Positions 25,894 through 34,680 of a stretch of 64,000 nucleotides of DNA are shown here, piece after piece. Positions within the stretch are counted from its first letter, which is position 1; every line of letters starts with the position of its first letter. Below the pieces are notes generated by a model. That model was given only the letters and a program-made list of their open reading frames with translations, was not told where the DNA came from and did not search any database. Where the stretch lies: NCBI GenBank assembly GCA_964245885.1, contig CAXTOX010000003.1:14372-78371 (forward strand). The letters are read 5' to 3'. Both the position numbers and the translations under genes were made by a program. Source of the DNA: CAHJWO01 sp964245885. GTDB taxonomy: Bacteria > Verrucomicrobiota > Verrucomicrobiia > Chthoniobacterales > SZAS-18.

Positions 25894-26934
25894 CTAACTG
25901 TGCGCCGGGCCACCCTCGGGAGCCGCCGTGCCGAGCTTTTCGGAGATCAACTTGTCCACCTTCAGGATGTCAGCGACGAAAAGGCGGATGCCGTCGGCCG
26001 TCTTTTCGGTGGCCATCGCGTCCTGGTTGAGCAGGAAGCGGAAGTTCTTCTCGTCGGTGGACACCTTTTCGACGTCGCTGGCCTTGGCCTTTTCTGCGCT
26101 GAGCTTCTGGGTGATCGGGTCCTCGCTCTCGGCGAGTTCCTTGAGCAGCTTGGGGCTGATCGTCAGCAGGTCGCACCCGGCCAGCTCGGCGATCTGGCTC
26201 GTGTTGCGGAAGCTCGCGCCCATCACTTCCGTCTCGTAGCCGAACTTCTTGTAGTAATTATAGATGCCAGCGGTGCTCTGCACGCCGGGATCGTCCGCGC
26301 CGGTGTAGTCGCGGTTGTTGGCCTTCTTGAACCAGTCGTAAATGCGGCCGACGAACGGCGAGATGAGTTGCACCTTGGCCTCGGCACAGGCAGCAGCCTG
26401 CACGGTCGAGAACAGGAGCGTCAGGTTGCAGTGAATCCCTTCCCTGGTGAGGACTTCGGCCGCGCGGATGCCCTCCCACGTCGAGGCGATCTTGATGAGC
26501 ACACGTTCGCGCGGGGTGCCGTGTTCCTCGTAGATTTTGATGAGGGTGCGGCCTTTCTCGATCAACGCCTCCACGTCGAACGACAGACGCGCATCGGTCT
26601 CAGTGGAGACGCGTCCTGGCACGATCTTGAGGATTTCCGTCCCGAACAAGGTCAACAACCGGTCGGTGATATGGTCGGTGAGCTTCGCGCCCGTGAGCGA
26701 CGTGCCTTTGGACTCTTTGACCGCTTGGTCGAGCAAATGACTGTACTTGTCCTCCTTGACGGCGGCGTAGATCAGGCTCGGGTTGGTGGTGGCATCTTGG
26801 GGCTTGAAGGCCTCGATGGTGCCGAAATCGCCGGTGTCGGCAACGACTTTGGAAAACTTCTTTAGTTGATCTAGCTGGCTCGTCTTCTGGCCAGCGGCGG
26901 CGTTGGTGGGCGGTTCGGCGGTGGCGGTGGACAT
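25894..26934 (-). CDS. tal: transaldolase (TalB type)
   Basis: 346 aa from ATG 26934; an upstream start adds 6 residues. Interconverts sedoheptulose-7-phosphate and glyceraldehyde-3-phosphate in the pentose phosphate pathway. Signatures are TNPSLI near the N-terminus, the Schiff-base lysine in RVLIKIASTWEGIRAAE, and FVGRIYDWFKK. The C-terminal 30 residues (KVDKLISEKLGTAAPEGG) are typical of longer TalB proteins. Stands alone, followed on the same strand by nothing; smpB lies 51 bp upstream. Confidence 0.95.
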   Translation of the reverse strand: MSTATAEPPTNAAAGQKTSQLDQLKKFSKVVADTGDFGTIEAFKPQDATTNPSLIYAAVKEDKYSHLLDQAVKESKGTSLTGAKLTDHITDRLLTLFGTEILKIVPGRVSTETDARLSFDVEALIEKGRTLIKIYEEHGTPRERVLIKIASTWEGIRAAEVLTREGIHCNLTLLFSTVQAAACAEAKVQLISPFVGRIYDWFKKANNRDYTGADDPGVQSTAGIYNYYKKFGYETEVMGASFRNTSQIAELAGCDLLTISPKLLKELAESEDPITQKLSAEKAKASDVEKVSTDEKNFRFLLNQDAMATEKTADGIRLFVADILKVDKLISEKLGTAAPEGGPAHS

Positions 26935-26985
26935 ATGCTGTATTTCGCACACCGGCGGGAATCCGCGTGTGCCCGCCGCGTGCGC

Positions 26986-27450
26986 CTAGCCGTTGCGTCG
27001 GTTGAACCGCGCCACCTCGCGCTCCGTTTCCCGCTTGGTGACGCGTTCCTTTAGGTCGGCGCGTTTGTCGGAGGCCACCTTGCCTTTGCCGACGCCGATT
27101 TCGACCTTTACCCGGCCGTTTTTCCAGTACATGCGGAGCGCGACCAGCGCGTGGCCGCGGATCTGCGCCATGTCGTAAAGCTTGAGGATCTCCGCCTTGT
27201 GCATGAGCAGGCGGCGGTTGCGCTTCGGCTCGTGCTGGCTGTCGTGGCTGGCCTGCGCGTAGGGCTGGATGTCGGCGTTGAGCAGGTACGCCTGGCCCGC
27301 GTCCACCCGCGCGAAGGCGTCGCTGAGATTGGCGTGCCCGGCGCGGATGCTCTTGATCTCGGTGCCCTGCAACTGGATGCCCGCCTCGAAACGCTCCAGG
27401 ATGTGGTATTCCCGGAGAACCTTGCGGTTGTTGATGATGTCTTCGGCCAT
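26986..27450 (-). CDS. smpB: SsrA-binding protein SmpB
   Basis: 154 aa, usual length. NRKVLREYHILERFEAGIQLQGTEIKSIRAG and the Arg/Lys-rich tail KRADLKERVTKRETEREVARFNRR are SmpB hallmarks. Binds tmRNA and delivers it to stalled ribosomes for trans-translation. The tail is expected to become helical in the mRNA channel. Neighbours rpoZ and tal on the same strand are separated by 67 and 51 bp. No tmRNA gene was seen in the window. Confidence 0.96.
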   Translation of the reverse strand: MAEDIINNRKVLREYHILERFEAGIQLQGTEIKSIRAGHANLSDAFARVDAGQAYLLNADIQPYAQASHDSQHEPKRNRRLLMHKAEILKLYDMAQIRGHALVALRMYWKNGRVKVEIGVGKGKVASDKRADLKERVTKRETEREVARFNRRNG

Positions 27451-27517
27451 ACGATCCTATTCGCCACGGCACGGGTTCTCTGCTCGCAACCCGCAACGTG
27501 GCCGCAGGCCACTCTGC

Positions 27518-27733
27518 TCAGGCTTCTTCTTCGGGGGCCTTGCCGTCGCGGAAGGTGAGCTTGCCGTCGATGAGTTCCTTGAGCGCGATGTCGCTGTAGA
27601 CCATGCGTGGCATCACCTGCACGAGCGGGCGATGGCCCTGGCTGAGTTGGCGCACCCGCTTGGAGACAATGTTGATGAGCTTTTGCTGGTCAGGCACGAT
27701 CTTGGAGGCCTCTTCGAGGAGTGAGCTTTGCAT
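27518..27733 (-). CDS. rpoZ: RNA polymerase omega subunit
   Basis: 71 aa from ATG 27733. SLLEEASKIVPDQQKLINIVSKRVRQLSQGHRPLV is the Rpb6/omega signature, followed by SDIALKELIDGKL. Omega helps assemble the beta-prime subunit. Longer starts (27772, 27895) add Pro-rich sequence not seen in the family, so the shorter product is preferred; no Shine-Dalgarno separates the choices. Confidence 0.85.
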   Translation of the reverse strand: MQSSLLEEASKIVPDQQKLINIVSKRVRQLSQGHRPLVQVMPRMVYSDIALKELIDGKLTFRDGKAPEEEA

Positions 27734-27993
27734 AGACGACGGCGGGACGGGCACGGTCGCGGGCGCTGCCATCTGGTCGGGAGGCGGCAGGACGACGAAC
27801 CGGGGAATGGGAGACTGATCGGACACGCGGGCGGAAGGACCCGGGCGGGAACAGCACGGGAGGCAAGACAATGAGGGGGAAGCGCACTTTGTCAAGCGTC
27901 AAAGGCGTCCGCGGCGAAGTTTGTCGTCAGTCCGGTTCGCCGCCGGTCCGCGATTGTTGAACACAGCCTGCGGCCTTTTCCTCGATCTCTCCC

Positions 27994-28998
27994 ATGCGCT
28001 CCTGCCCTCCCGTCGTCCGCCCCCCGCGATTGCCGCTGGTCCTGGCGGTCCTGCTGCCGCTGCTTTCCCCGCCCACCGGCCTGGCTCAATCCGCCGACGC
28101 GCCGCCGGCCGCCGCCACCAGCACCGCTCCGCCCGCCGCGACCGACATGGTGGAGCTGTCCTTCGACTACTCGCAGGGGGTGATCATCCTCGACGTGGAT
28201 TACGGCGGCACGCGCCCGGCGAAGGTTGCGCTCGACACCGGCGACGCCGATTCCCTGCTCGATCTCGAAGCCGCGCGCGACATCGGGCTCGCGCTGGACC
28301 TGAAGGACCTGAAGGCCAGCGGCAGCGGCGAGGGGGCGGTGACCTTTTACCAGGTTGACCCGCCCCGGGCGCGGCTGGGCGCGGCGGAGTTTTCCGACAA
28401 GGGCCTCATCGTGATGCCGGTCGCCAGGAACCTGCTGGAGGATTCCGGCATCCGTTGCGAGGGCACGCTCGGCTACGAATTTTTCAAGGATCGCGTGGTG
28501 CAGATCGACTATCCCGCGCGCAAGCTGCGCCTGTTCGCGGCGGCGCCCAAGGGCGACATGCGAGGAGCCACCGAGGGGGCCGACGTGCCGATCCAGTGGC
28601 GGCAGTACCATGCGCAAAGCCCGCGGCTCATCACCACCGACCAGCTCCACCTCGGCGGCCACGCGATCCCGGCGCAGATCGACACGTGCTTTGCGCACAC
28701 GCTGATCCTGTTCACGACCAAGCTGCCGTGGCTGGACAGTTCGCCCACGCGCGACGTGGAGGCGGTGCGCTACGAGGAAGCAGACCTCCAACCGGTCAAC
28801 GTGCTCATGCCGATTTCACTGGGCAACCTGAGTTTCAGAGCGAACCCGATCGCGTACCTGGCGCGGGCGGACGCGCACGTTCCCGACACGGACATTGCGG
28901 CGGTGATCGGCAACCGGTTTTTCGAGGCCGGAATGCTCACGCTCGACTTCCGGGCCGCCCGGTTGTCGGTGGAGTGGAAGGCGTTGCAGACGCCTTGA
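27994..28998 (+). CDS. exported retropepsin-like aspartyl protease family protein
   Basis: 334 aa with signal peptide (PLVLAVLLPLLSPPTGLAQ). Two related halves: ALDTGDADSLLD … GTLGYEFFKDRVVQIDY and AQIDTCFAHTLI … AVIGNRFFEAGMLTLDF. The first half keeps the DTG catalytic triad of retropepsins; in the second the third position is Cys (DTC), so it may be inactive or act as the partner lobe. Likely periplasmic. Convergent with the next gene at 25 bp. Substrate unknown. Confidence 0.78.
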   Translation: MRSCPPVVRPPRLPLVLAVLLPLLSPPTGLAQSADAPPAAATSTAPPAATDMVELSFDYSQGVIILDVDYGGTRPAKVALDTGDADSLLDLEAARDIGLALDLKDLKASGSGEGAVTFYQVDPPRARLGAAEFSDKGLIVMPVARNLLEDSGIRCEGTLGYEFFKDRVVQIDYPARKLRLFAAAPKGDMRGATEGADVPIQWRQYHAQSPRLITTDQLHLGGHAIPAQIDTCFAHTLILFTTKLPWLDSSPTRDVEAVRYEEADLQPVNVLMPISLGNLSFRANPIAYLARADAHVPDTDIAAVIGNRFFEAGMLTLDFRAARLSVEWKALQTP

Positions 28999-29023
28999 AG
29001 TTTGACGGCGGACCGGGTGCCGG

Positions 29024-30274
29024 TCACGCTTTCTGCGTCCCGCCGGGGTTGTTCGGCTTCTTGGGCGATGCACCCGGGCTGGGAGCGGGCTTGGACGGAG
29101 GCGCGGGTTTTGTCGGGGAAGCGTCGGGAGGCGGCGGGGATGCTTTCGGCTCCGGCGTGGGCGTGGGCGTGGAGGCTGGACGATCTCCGGACGTGGCCTT
29201 GATGTTCGTCAGCTCCAGCTTTTTCTCCTTGCCATCCTGCTCGGCCGCGATGGAGAACGCCGTGACCTTGTCGCGGGCAAAACCACCGTTCACGGCGGCC
29301 AGCGAGACGGTGACGGTCTTGGACGCGCCGGGCTCCAGCGTGGCCTCCGCCAGCGCCGCGATGGGCTTGCCTTCCGCGTCAGGAGCGTTCTCCACCCGGC
29401 AGAAGACGTGTACGGACAGGGCGTAGGTGTTCTTGAGCGCAAACCCGACCTGATCGTAGCCCGACAGGTCCAGCCGCGTGCCGGGCGCGACCTTGAACAC
29501 CACGGAAGGCTGTGGATTTGCCCCGGGCTCGACGGTGATCAACGCCGGGCCGGGCTTGCTGGCCGGCGGCAGCACGAACCTCATGCCATGCGCCTCGGCC
29601 TGCGCGGCGGACAGGCTGCCGTCGAAGCGCAGCACCGCGCCGTCCGGACCGGGCTTGGTCGTGGTGTCGGCCGAGCCGCCGCCCGTTGGCTTGTCGCCGG
29701 GCTTGCCGGCGGCGCGCAGCGCCGTGACGCGGAAGGTCGCGCTGCCCTTGGCCGGACTGGAGGTAAAGAGGACGACCTCCTTGATCTTCGCGGCGTCGAG
29801 CGCATCGGCCGCCGCGCCGAGGTAGACGCGCACCGTGCCCGCTTTGCCGACGGGCAGCGTGAGTTTCTCCGCGCTGCCCTTGGCCTCGTGCCCCTCGCCG
29901 GGACTGGCCACGCGCAGTTGGATGACCAGCGGAGCGTCGGAGAGGTTGGTCACGTCGGCCTCGACCTCGCCGTAGGCGGAGAGGTTCCAGTTCAAGGCGG
30001 CCCCGGGCCGGATGATCACGCCGGGGGAGGGGTTCGTTCCCGGGGTGCAGCGAACTTCCAAGGACTTGCCGCGCGGGTCCTCGACGATCTGGATTGCCAC
30101 CTCGGTGGGGCCGTTGACGGAGAGCTGCGATTCGACGCCGAGCTTGCCGAAATCAACGAGGTGCATCCCCGCGGCTAAAGCGGCGGGACCACCCGGCAGC
30201 ACCACGCCGGCCAGCGCGAGGATCACGGACAGGGTGGGGCGTAGATACCGGCGTCGAGGAGAGGGGCAAGGCAT
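29024..30274 (-). CDS. exported protein with two agarase-CBM-like beta domains and Pro-rich tail
   Basis: 416 aa with signal peptide (SVILALAGVVLPGGPAALAAG). Two repeated beta-sandwich-like domains follow, roughly 37-187 and 215-365, each with a ‘LNWNLSAYGEVEADVTN’ or ‘LDLSGYDQVGFALKN’ segment then a TVRVYL or TVTVSL strand. They resemble the carbohydrate-binding-like domain preceding the catalytic domain of beta-agarases, but no hydrolase domain is present. The last 50 residues are Pro/Lys/Ser-rich and may span or bind the wall. Function unknown; binding of a polysaccharide is inferred. Confidence 0.7.
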   Translation of the reverse strand: MPCPSPRRRYLRPTLSVILALAGVVLPGGPAALAAGMHLVDFGKLGVESQLSVNGPTEVAIQIVEDPRGKSLEVRCTPGTNPSPGVIIRPGAALNWNLSAYGEVEADVTNLSDAPLVIQLRVASPGEGHEAKGSAEKLTLPVGKAGTVRVYLGAAADALDAAKIKEVVLFTSSPAKGSATFRVTALRAAGKPGDKPTGGGSADTTTKPGPDGAVLRFDGSLSAAQAEAHGMRFVLPPASKPGPALITVEPGANPQPSVVFKVAPGTRLDLSGYDQVGFALKNTYALSVHVFCRVENAPDAEGKPIAALAEATLEPGASKTVTVSLAAVNGGFARDKVTAFSIAAEQDGKEKKLELTNIKATSGDRPASTPTPTPEPKASPPPPDASPTKPAPPSKPAPSPGASPKKPNNPGGTQKA

Positions 30275-30379
30275 AAGAAAGGGGCGTCGACGGCCTTTGC
30301 ATAACAGCCCGAAGCACCGCTCTGCAAGAGTTTTAAGTGAACGGGGACGACCGCGGCCATGGGGACGCGCCGCGCCGCC

Positions 30380-31309
30380 CTACGCCTCCTGCCTGGCGAC
30401 GAACACCCCGGCCAGCACGAGCACCATGCCGAGCGCCTGGAGGAACACGACGGGTTCGCCCAGGAGCGTGGCGGCGGCCAGGGTGGCGGTCACCGGTTGG
30501 ACCAGCAGCGTGACCGAGGCCACCGGGGCGGGGAGTTTTGCCAGAGCGTAGGCGATGAGTGTCTGCCCACCGACGTGCGAGACCAGCGCCAATCCCGCGA
30601 GCAGGGTCCAGCCGTGCGCCGTGCGCGGCCAGAACACCTCGTGCGACAAAGCCGCGACCGGCAGCAGCGCCAGCGCCGTCACGAGCGCGGTGCGCGCCAT
30701 GATGATCACCGTGGGGAACCGGCCCCGCAGGTCCTTGATCGAAAGCAGGTAACCCGCGTAGAACACCGCCGTCGCCAGCCCGAGCAAATCGCCGAACAGC
30801 GCGCGGGAATCCAGCCGGAAGTCCCTTCCGATCAGCAGCGCCACCCCGAGGAAAGCCACCAGCATCGCCAGCAGGAACCGCCGGGTGACCCGGTGCCGGT
30901 GGGCGAACCACGCGTAGAGCACCACGAAGCCCGGCGCGAAGTTGGCCAGCAGGGTGGAATTGGCGACCGACGTGAAGCGGATGGACCAATGCCACACAGC
31001 CAGGTCGGCCGCGAAAAACAGCCCGGCCACCAGCATCATCCACCAGCCGGCGGAGCGGCCGGCGGGAGCGGTCGTGGATGGATCCTTCGGTACGAGGGCG
31101 GCGGCGATCCAGAGCACGGGAACGGCGAGCACCACCCGCCAAACGGCCGTCGCCACCGGCCCGACCTCGCTCAAACGCACGAAGATCGGCGCGAACCCGA
31201 TGGCTACCGCGCCGCCCAGCAGCGCGAGGAAGCTGCCTCCAAGACGGCGCTCGGGTCGGAATGGGATCGGAGTAGCGGCGGAGTCGGCAGGCGTTTGGAG
31301 CGTGGGCAT
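30380..31309 (-). CDS. EamA/DMT family transporter
   Basis: 309 aa from ATG 31309 with ten hydrophobic helices in two EamA repeats. The first starts GGSFLALLGGAVAIGFAPIFVRLSEVGPVATAVWRVVLAVP, the second DLLGLATAVFYAGYLLSIKDLRGR. SHVGGQTLIAYALAKLPAPVASVTLLVQPVTATL is typical of the family. Drug/metabolite exporter of unknown substrate. A longer in-frame reading into the family C element upstream is rejected. The element lies 15 bp before the ATG and may carry or displace its promoter. Confidence 0.88.
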   Translation of the reverse strand: MPTLQTPADSAATPIPFRPERRLGGSFLALLGGAVAIGFAPIFVRLSEVGPVATAVWRVVLAVPVLWIAAALVPKDPSTTAPAGRSAGWWMMLVAGLFFAADLAVWHWSIRFTSVANSTLLANFAPGFVVLYAWFAHRHRVTRRFLLAMLVAFLGVALLIGRDFRLDSRALFGDLLGLATAVFYAGYLLSIKDLRGRFPTVIIMARTALVTALALLPVAALSHEVFWPRTAHGWTLLAGLALVSHVGGQTLIAYALAKLPAPVASVTLLVQPVTATLAAATLLGEPVVFLQALGMVLVLAGVFVARQEA

Positions 31310-31323
31310 GGGTTTAGGGGCGA

Positions 31324-31533
31324 CTAGAGAGCGTGTGAGAAGCACCCCGCCGCAGGCGGTCGTCCCCTCGGGTAGGGATGGCTCTCCGAGCCGTCCCAAA
31401 ATTGGCTTGGATCACCGACGTGCGCATCGAGCGTCTCGCCGGAGACATTTGGGACGGCTCGGAGAGCCATCCCTACCCGAGGGGACGACCGGCCGTAACG
31501 GTCTGTTCAGACGCTTCTCACTCGCTCTCCTAG
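31324..31533. mobile_element. family C long palindromic element, copy C2
   Basis: 210 bp, bounded by CTAG on both sides. Terminal inverted repeats CTAGAGAGCGTGTGAGAAGC and, as complement, CTAGGAGAGCGAGTGAGAAG. An inner inverted repeat of about 45 bp runs from the GGTCGTCCCC block through GGTAGGGATGGCTCTCCGAG, relating it to C1 and C3. Non-coding. Its right end lies within the ParE toxin reading frame. Confidence 0.75.
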
Positions 31534-31627
31534 AGCGCAACTCAACCGGATTTTGACGAGCCATGTAAGCAACGATCTCCTCCAAGTCAGCCAAGGCAGG
31601 GTCTGCCCAAACTACTTGGAAATCCAT
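31412..31627 (-). pseudogene. truncated RelE/ParE family toxin
   Basis: ATG 31627 overlaps the antitoxin by 16 bp. The first 31 residues, MDFQVVWADPALADLEEIVAY then MARQNPVELR, are the N-terminal helices of a ParE toxin of usual length 95-100 aa. The frame then runs into element C2 and ends after 71 codons. The other side of C2 is only 14 bp from the EamA start, so the toxin's C-terminal two thirds is missing from this locus. The toxin should be inactive. Confidence 0.72.
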
Positions 31628-31791
31628 GAGGCAGGCTTTCGCCGGACTTCTTCGTGGGGTGTGACCTGCCCGGCCGCCGCTTCTCCTTTGTGGATGGCAG
31701 CCAAACTCGCAAGCTCCTCGCTCATTTGCTCCAGGGTGCTGGCTGCAGGCATCTGCCGGAGAGTTTCCATCGCCGCCTCCTTGTCGCTCAT
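31612..31791 (-). CDS. antitoxin of a RelE/ParE-type toxin-antitoxin pair
   Basis: 59 aa, read directly from the sequence: starts MSDKEAAMETLRQMPAAS, continues LEQMSEELASLAAIHKGEAA and ends HEEVRRKPASWISK. This is the common small antitoxin form with a central EELxxLAAIxxG helix and a C-terminal HEEV…SWxSK. It precedes and overlaps its toxin by 16 bp in the usual order. The toxin is truncated, so the antitoxin is an orphan. Confidence 0.72.
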   Translation of the reverse strand: MSDKEAAMETLRQMPAASTLEQMSEELASLAAIHKGEAAAGQVTPHEEVRRKPASWISK

Positions 31792-31883
31792 GCGGGGAGT
31801 GTGTCATGTACGCCTTGCCGTGGCAAGGATCGACGAGGCCAGACAAAGCGCACAAATTTTTCTGCCGGAACGAAGAAAGAGGA

Positions 31884-31912
31884 TTGACGCCCGCAAGCGG
31901 GTTTGCTGCTAT
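31884..31912 (+). promoter_or_regulatory. sigma-70-like promoter for the 31959 gene
   Basis: TTGACG (31884-31889), 17-bp spacer, TGCTAT (31907-31912), about 47 bp before the ATG. The spacer contains CCCGCAAGCGGG, a possible operator. Confidence 0.45.
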
Positions 31913-31958
31913 CAATCACGCGACCGGGCAATAACAGGTTTCGGACGCACTCACCACG

Positions 31959-32612
31959 ATGAAATTAGTGACTCTCTCCTTGGCAGCGATCAGCGGCGCG
32001 GGTTTTCTGTTCCACAACCAACTGCAATCGTTGGTCCACCAAGGGAGCCGGGGAACGTCGGGTTCCGTCCAGCATCACCAAGCCCCCGCAGGAGTTTACT
32101 ACCTCCGCACGGCGTACACCTTCGCCGGACCCGGGGGGACGACGCATTGGTCTGCTGGCCAGGAACTGCGGACCGCCGCGGACACGCTCGTCACCAACGG
32201 CATGGTGACTCTGACCGACGGCCAGAACAGCGCGCCCTTGCCCGAGACGGCGGTCACCCAGGACATGGACGATGCCGCCACCCTTCGGCAATTAGAAGCC
32301 TCCAGTCAGAATGCGGTCCGACAACCAGCCGCTGCCCCACGGCAACCGCCAACCGTTCCGCAGGCGAATTCGGATCGCCTTGTCGCCGGCCAGTTTCACA
32401 GCACGTCACTTGACGCGCCCACGGTTCGCACGAACCTCCCGGAGAACATCGTCTCCACCGCTGGTGCGCCGGTCGTCTATTCCTCTTCTTACTATAACAA
32501 CACGGTGATCGTCGGACAGACGACCCGGGTGATTCCCCGGAGAGAGATCGTCGTGCAGCAGCGTCAGGTGCAGCCAAGGAACACGCCGGCTCCCGTCAAG
32601 CGGAACTACTGA
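31959..32612 (+). CDS. exported hypothetical protein
   Basis: 217 aa, not recognised. Starts KLVTLSLAAISGAGFLFHNQ, a short hydrophobic stretch that may act as signal or anchor. Residues 44-105 (GVYYLRTAYTFAGPGGTTHWSAGQELRTAADT…GMVTLTDG) look like a small SH3-like beta domain. Gln/Pro-rich linker and a basic C-terminal tail (VIPRREIVVQQRQVQPRN) follow. It has its own promoter and converges with the ABC-F gene 9 bp away. Confidence 0.6.
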   Translation: MKLVTLSLAAISGAGFLFHNQLQSLVHQGSRGTSGSVQHHQAPAGVYYLRTAYTFAGPGGTTHWSAGQELRTAADTLVTNGMVTLTDGQNSAPLPETAVTQDMDDAATLRQLEASSQNAVRQPAAAPRQPPTVPQANSDRLVAGQFHSTSLDAPTVRTNLPENIVSTAGAPVVYSSSYYNNTVIVGQTTRVIPRREIVVQQRQVQPRNTPAPVKRNY

Positions 32613-32621
32613 GCGCCGTGT

Positions 32622-34496
32622 TCAATCGGCGGTGCTCTGCGCGAGTTCGGCGGCCTGTTCCCATTCGCGGGTCATCCGGGCGAGCAGGTCGGTGACGGAA
32701 CGGAGTTCGCGGTTGAGTTCCAGCGGGCGGCCGGGCTGCTGGTAGGTCGTTTCCTCCTCCATCTCGGCGGTGATGGCTTTTTGCCGGGTTTCGAGGTGGG
32801 AGATTTCCCGTTCCAGTTTGCGGACGCGTTCCTCGCGTTCGCGTTTCCCGCGAGAGACGGCGCTTCTCGCCTCGGCTTCGGCGCGTTTTTGTTCCTTGGT
32901 CTTGCGCGCGGTGGGTGGCGGGTTCGTCACCGGGGAAGCAGCAGCGTTGGGCGCAACGCGGACCGCCGTTGGCGCGTTGCTGGCAACGAGGGCTTCCCGC
33001 GCGTCGGTGGCCTTGCTCTTTTCCAAATAATAGTCGTAACCCCCCGCGTAAGGCGTCAGCCGGCCGCTGTCGATGTGGAGGACTTTCTTCGCCAGCGCGC
33101 GGATGAAGTGTACGTCGTGCGAGATGAAGATAAGCGTGCCCTCGTACTGGTCCAACGCCCCGATGAGCGCGTCGATGCTTGCCATGTCGAGGTGCGTCGT
33201 CGGCTCGTCCATGAGCAGCAGGTTGGGCGGGTTCATCAGCAGCTTGACCAGCGCCAACCGGCTTTTCTCCCCGCCGCTCAGCACCGCCACCGGCTTGAAC
33301 ACGTCGTCGCCCCGGAACAGGAACGACCCGAGCACGGTGCGCGCGCTTTGTTCGTTGATCGGGATGGGCGCATCCTGCGCTTCCTGCAACACGGTGCGCT
33401 TCACGTCGAGCGTCTCCACGCGGTACTGGGCGAAATAGCCCACCTTCACGTTGCTGCCGACCTCGTGCGTCCCGGCCTGGAAGGGGATGACACCCGCGAG
33501 CAGCTTGATCAGCGTCGATTTGCCCGCGCCGTTGGGTCCGACGAGCACGATGCGTTCGCCGCGCTCGGCGGCGAAGTTCAACCCCCGGTAGATCTGCTTG
33601 CCGTTGGGATACGCCTGATCGACGTTTTCGAGCGTGATCGTCTTCAGGCCGCTGCGCGCGGGCTGGGGGAAGCGGAACTTCACCGTCGCCGCCTCGGACT
33701 CGGGAGCTTCCAGTTTGTCCATGCGGGCGATCTGCTTGAGCTTGCTCTGCGCCTGGCTGGCGAGGCTGGCCTTCGCGCGGAAACGGTCGGCGAACCGCTG
33801 CAAACTCTCGATCTCGCGCTGCTGCGCCTTGTAGGCGGCGAGTTGCTGTTCGCGGCGGGCGGCGCGTTGTTCGAGGTAGGAGTCGTAGTTGCCCCGGTAG
33901 CGTTGCAGCCGGCCGTGGCTGATCTCGCAGGTGGTGCCGATGAGTTGGTTCAAAAACTCCCGGTCGTGCGAGATCATGAGGATCGCGCCCGGGTAGCCCT
34001 TCAGGTACGCCTGGAACCAACGCAGGGCTTCGAGGTCGAGGTGGTTCGTCGGCTCGTCGAGCATCAGCAGGTCGGGCTCCTGCGTCAGCAGCCGCGCGAG
34101 GTGCGCGCGCATCACCCAGCCGCCGCTGAACGTCCGGGCCGGCTTCTCGAAGTCGCTTTCCTTGAACGCCAGCCCGGCGAGGATGCGCTTGGCCTTGGGC
34201 TGGAGCGACATCGCGGCGTATTCGTCCTCCTCGTGCGAGGTCGCGAGCGCCAGAACGGTCTCGTCGCCCGCCGGGGCGCTCTCCTGCGGCAGGAAGCCGA
34301 GCGACGCGCCGCGTTCGAGGAGGACCTGGCCCTCGTCGGGGCTGTTCTCCTTGAGGATGAGGGAGAAAAGGGTCGACTTGCCCGCGCCGTTGGGGCCGAC
34401 GAGGCCGATGCGTTCGCCACGGTTGATTTGCAGCGAGGCGTCACGGAAAAGGGTCCGTCCGGCGTAGGACTTGGCGAGATTGGAAAGGGTGAGCAT
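32622..34496 (-). CDS. ABC-F family ATPase (Uup/EttA-like)
   Basis: 624 aa, two ATPase domains and no membrane domain. First: GPNGAGKST, SGGWVMRAHLARLL, LLMLDEPTNHLD. Second: GPNGAGKST, LSGGEKSRLALVKLL, LLLMDEPTTHLD. Between them is the ABC-F interdomain linker with basic helices (RAARREQQLAAYKAQQREIESLQRF). The C-terminal 110 residues are a charged coiled coil like that of Uup. ABC-F proteins act on ribosomes in translation or resistance. Start ATG 34496 gives LTLSNLAKSYAGRTLF; longer readings are shadows. Confidence 0.92.
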   Translation of the reverse strand: MLTLSNLAKSYAGRTLFRDASLQINRGERIGLVGPNGAGKSTLFSLILKENSPDEGQVLLERGASLGFLPQESAPAGDETVLALATSHEEDEYAAMSLQPKAKRILAGLAFKESDFEKPARTFSGGWVMRAHLARLLTQEPDLLMLDEPTNHLDLEALRWFQAYLKGYPGAILMISHDREFLNQLIGTTCEISHGRLQRYRGNYDSYLEQRAARREQQLAAYKAQQREIESLQRFADRFRAKASLASQAQSKLKQIARMDKLEAPESEAATVKFRFPQPARSGLKTITLENVDQAYPNGKQIYRGLNFAAERGERIVLVGPNGAGKSTLIKLLAGVIPFQAGTHEVGSNVKVGYFAQYRVETLDVKRTVLQEAQDAPIPINEQSARTVLGSFLFRGDDVFKPVAVLSGGEKSRLALVKLLMNPPNLLLMDEPTTHLDMASIDALIGALDQYEGTLIFISHDVHFIRALAKKVLHIDSGRLTPYAGGYDYYLEKSKATDAREALVASNAPTAVRVAPNAAASPVTNPPPTARKTKEQKRAEAEARSAVSRGKREREERVRKLEREISHLETRQKAITAEMEEETTYQQPGRPLELNRELRSVTDLLARMTREWEQAAELAQSTAD

Positions 34497-34680
34497 GGCG
34501 GGGCGTGCGGCCGGGAAACGAAAAGCCCGTACTTTGCCTGCAACCGACGGTGTGCGCAAGCGGGGCGGTTGACCGTCGCGGCAAACTGTCCAGCGGCGAA
34601 CCCTACCCGCCGTGAAGAAAAGGGTTCGTCCCCCGCAAAAAAGCCGGTGGGCACGGCCGGCGGGCGTATAAAGTGGCCGG

